From Bacillota bacterium (lineage in GTDB: Bacteria; Bacillota_E; Sulfobacillia; Sulfobacillales; Sulfobacillaceae): DNA of 7,039 nucleotides. Position 1 is the first letter of the stretch. Every line of letters begins with the position of its first letter. The stretch lies in assembly GCA_021802375.1 (NCBI GenBank), contig JAKAAL010000207.1, forward strand, positions 1 to 7,039, given 5' to 3'. Position numbers and translations under genes: made by a program. A model generated the notes under the pieces. That model searched no databases, was not told the DNA's origin, and saw nothing but the letters and a program-made list of their open reading frames with translations. Of the stretch, positions 5,182 through 7,039 are shown in pieces.

Positions 5182-6066
5182 TCACGGGCCCGCCAAAATT
5201 GAGGGCGCCTTCTCCGTCACGTGGTGCCAGAGATCGTTGACCGGGGAGTGCACCAAGGCTCGTTCGCTCGTCACCGCATACACTGCCCGAGGCGGAATGG
5301 AAGATCCCAAACGGACCGGAATCTCCACTAATTGCCCTTGCCTAAGCTCGGCGTCTGCGAGCGCCCGAGGCATCCAGCCCACATAATTCCCCGACAACAG
5401 CATGGCGATTAAAAGTGGAGCCTGGTCGACTTGCACAGCCGGCATCCATCCCTCTAATTCTCGTTGGAACCATCCACTTAAGGGATCCCCCCAATTGAGA
5501 TAGGCAAGAGGCAGCTGTTTTAAGTCACTCGCGTCAAGTACCCGGGTCCCGGCCAATTGCGGAACACACAAGAACACCAGATCTTGTTGAGCTAACAACT
5601 TCGACAGTATCCCATGCTCCCCCGACGGAAAATAGGTAATGGCCACGTCGATCCCCCCATCCCGAACTCCAGCGAGTAGCTCTCCCGAATGTCCTGTGAG
5701 TAGTCGCCAGCTAATCTCCGGGTGATTCTTGGTCCAAGAGCTTAAGAGCGGGAGAATCCCCGATGACCATTGAGAATGAACCGAGCCCATCACCACATGC
5801 CGGCTAAAGCCCCGAGCATCCACGACCTCGCGCATCCTCTCAAAGAGGATGGATGCTCTCCCAAATAGATCCACTAGCTGTTTGCCCTCAACCGTGAGCA
5901 CGAGGCGGCGAGTAGTACGCTCCCAAATGGACACGCCAAGCTCTGCTTCGATTTGGCGAATACGTGCCGTAACCGTGGACTGCGTCACATTGAGCTCCTC
6001 GGCTGCCCGTGTAAACGATCCGGCCCGTTCCACGGCGAGTACAGTGAGAATGTGATCATGGTTCAT
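5182..6066 (-). CDS. LysR-type transcriptional regulator
   Basis: This 294-residue protein is of normal LysR length. The start ATG 6066 gives MNHDHILTVLAVERAGSFTRAA, the usual distance to the helix-turn-helix, with AAGGA (6078-6082) 11 bases upstream. The in-frame ATG 6078 would overlap that site. The winged helix-turn-helix spans about 3-62 (GSFTRAAEELNVTQSTVTARIRQIE; recognition helix QSTVTARI). The effector-binding domain covers about 85-290, with typical pieces such as GILPLLSSW and GGIDVAITYF. It likely binds DNA as a tetramer and responds to a small molecule that cannot be deduced. It is transcribed divergently from the transporter gene at 6173, the classic arrangement for a regulator and its target. 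Its 3' end faces the decayed transporter. Confidence 0.93.
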   Translation of the reverse strand: MNHDHILTVLAVERAGSFTRAAEELNVTQSTVTARIRQIEAELGVSIWERTTRRLVLTVEGKQLVDLFGRASILFERMREVVDARGFSRHVVMGSVHSQWSSGILPLLSSWTKNHPEISWRLLTGHSGELLAGVRDGGIDVAITYFPSGEHGILSKLLAQQDLVFLCVPQLAGTRVLDASDLKQLPLAYLNWGDPLSGWFQRELEGWMPAVQVDQAPLLIAMLLSGNYVGWMPRALADAELRQGQLVEIPVRLGSSIPPRAVYAVTSERALVHSPVNDLWHHVTEKAPSILAGP

Positions 6067-6086
6067 ATTTATCGTCATCCTTAATT

Positions 6087-6099
6087 AATTAGCCTAATT
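6087..6099. promoter_or_regulatory. Dyad AATTAG-C-CTAATT, candidate LysR operator
   Basis: This perfect 6-1-6 dyad is centred at 6093, near -50 relative to the predicted transporter start and between the two divergent promoters and the lysR start. LysR proteins bind AT-rich interrupted dyads at such places. The assignment is by position and symmetry only. Confidence 0.4.
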
Positions 6100-6105
6100 T
6101 ATCTC

Positions 6106-6136
6106 ATTTTACTTGACTGTGTGTGCCCTATACAAT
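6106..6136. promoter_or_regulatory. Face-to-face promoters of LysR gene and transporter
   Basis: Plus strand: TTTACT (6108-6113), 17 bases, TACAAT (6131-6136), starting near 6143 toward the transporter. Minus strand: TTGTAT (6130-6135), 18 bases, TAAAAT (6106-6111), toward the LysR gene. The -35 of each overlaps the -10 of the other, so polymerase could occupy only one at a time. Confidence 0.4.
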
Positions 6137-6172
6137 AGCAGAGACGGGAATCCTTTTAAGGAGCAACGCGCC

Positions 6173-7039
6173 ATGCAACCCCAATCGCTTCGTGCTTTCT
6201 ATTTCGGCTTAGCACTTATCTATGGTGCCGGCACCCTTTGGACCACCCTGTTGCTTTGGCAAGTGGTCATCCTCACCCACTCCAGTCTATTCGTGGCTAT
6301 TGCGGCCGGATCCAGCGTGGCCCCCGCCATTCTTGTAGGCGTGGCCGGACCGGATTGGGGATTCGGAGGACGAATGGGTCTCTGGCTCTTGGTCACGGGC
6401 ACGAGTCTAGCACTCCTCTCTCCCTGGCTCGTCCGGGTCCCAGCGTTGCTCATCACGATAGGACTTATCGAAGGGTGGATTAGTGCACGAGTCATTCCGA
6501 AGGCTCAGGCTTGGCTGATGTCTTATGTCACCCCGGTCCGCGTGGCAAATGCTTCGTCGAGATTTGAACTAGCATCGCGTGCGGGAATGGTGATGGGACC
6601 GCTCTTAGCAGGTGCGCTTATCACCACGGCAGGACCGCTGATGGCAATCTTGGCAACGGCTTCCCTCTTCTCGCTGTCGGGTGCACTGTGGTTTAGACTG
6701 GGTGACATCGACGCACCCCTTGCAATGCATAGAGCGCGCATCACTCCTTGGAAAGTCGTGTGGCGGGATGGCTTTCTAATGATGGCCTTGACGGTACGTG
6801 CCGGAGCTAACCTGCTTTGGCCCGCGTTCACCGTCGCCATTCCCCTCCTGATTCAGAGCCCTTGGCATGCCAAGGCCTTAGGCTATGGCACTATTCGGAC
6901 AATCTGGGGGCTAAGCACCGTGCTCGGGGCCTGGCTCGTCGTTCCCAGGCTTTTAAAACACCTCAAAGCATCTTACTTTCTGTCCTGGATCATCACCGGA
7001 CTAGCTTTTTGGCGCATTGGACTCTCCCCAAACCTTTCC
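6173..7039 (+). CDS. MFS-type transporter, N-terminal part (partial)
   Basis: ATG 6173 follows AAGGAG (6158-6163) with a 9-base spacer. The frame stays open for 289 codons to the right edge, while such proteins usually have about 400 residues. It is an integral membrane protein with many hydrophobic segments, for example FYFGLALIYGAGTLWTTLLL (9-28), LFVAIAAGSSVAPAILVGVAG (39-59), LWLLVTGTSLALLSPWLV (70-87) and GPLLAGALITTAGPLMAILA (141-160). SRFELASRAGMVMGPLLAG fits the helix-5 Gly-Pro segment of DHA3-like MFS exporters. A basic cytoplasmic loop (HRARITPWKVVWRDG, about 185-200) separates the two halves. The substrate is unknown; drug or metabolite efflux is a family-level guess. The divergent LysR regulator probably controls it. 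Confidence 0.85.
   Translation, partial: MQPQSLRAFYFGLALIYGAGTLWTTLLLWQVVILTHSSLFVAIAAGSSVAPAILVGVAGPDWGFGGRMGLWLLVTGTSLALLSPWLVRVPALLITIGLIEGWISARVIPKAQAWLMSYVTPVRVANASSRFELASRAGMVMGPLLAGALITTAGPLMAILATASLFSLSGALWFRLGDIDAPLAMHRARITPWKVVWRDGFLMMALTVRAGANLLWPAFTVAIPLLIQSPWHAKALGYGTIRTIWGLSTVLGAWLVVPRLLKHLKASYFLSWIITGLAFWRIGLSPNLS

Overview
The window looks like a short stretch, and probably a whole contig, of a bacterial chromosome with moderate G+C. Shine-Dalgarno sites are strong (AAGGAG, AAAGGAG, GAGGAGA), TTG and GTG starts are common, and the DNA polymerase I is of the proofreading-deficient type. Together these point to a Bacillota-like organism. A Sulfobacillus-type lineage is my guess from gene flavour only; no marker here proves it.

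Layout from left to right. (1) Positions 1-1674, minus strand: the 5' part of polA, encoding the flap nuclease domain, a dead 3'-5' exonuclease-like domain and the beginning of the polymerase domain. The outer 76 bases are a perfect inverted copy of bases 2010-2085 inside the neighbouring hydrolase gene, and the Pol I protein turns into hydrolase protein at that point. This is most simply a fold-back chimera at a contig end. (2) Positions 1756-2736, plus strand: a two-gene unit, divergent from polA, with an alpha/beta hydrolase and a small three-helix membrane protein. (3) Positions 2735-2900, minus strand: a stand-alone tRNA-Leu(CAA) with a good promoter and an intrinsic terminator. (4) Positions 2901-3348: about 450 bases with dyads but no convincing gene. 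(5) Positions 3349-4293, plus strand: a GAF-GGDEF diguanylate cyclase without the inhibitory I-site.

(6) Positions 4294-5181 hold no intact large gene. On the minus strand there are two small overlapping ORFs with ribosome-binding sites. On the plus strand there is a nested hairpin with a T-run, then a decayed MFS transporter that keeps one reading frame broken by TAA, TAG and TGA. (7) Positions 5182-6066, minus strand: a LysR-type regulator. It diverges from (8) an MFS-type transporter starting at 6173 and running off the right edge. The two share a short control region with overlapping promoters and a dyad, so the LysR protein probably controls the transporter and itself.

Two stories run through the window. 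One is housekeeping (polA, tRNA-Leu). The other is an accessory stretch of signalling, transport and gene decay between the tRNA and the LysR gene. I do not see a clearly new biological system. The items most worth a second look are the end chimera, the decayed transporter and the tandem small ORFs.
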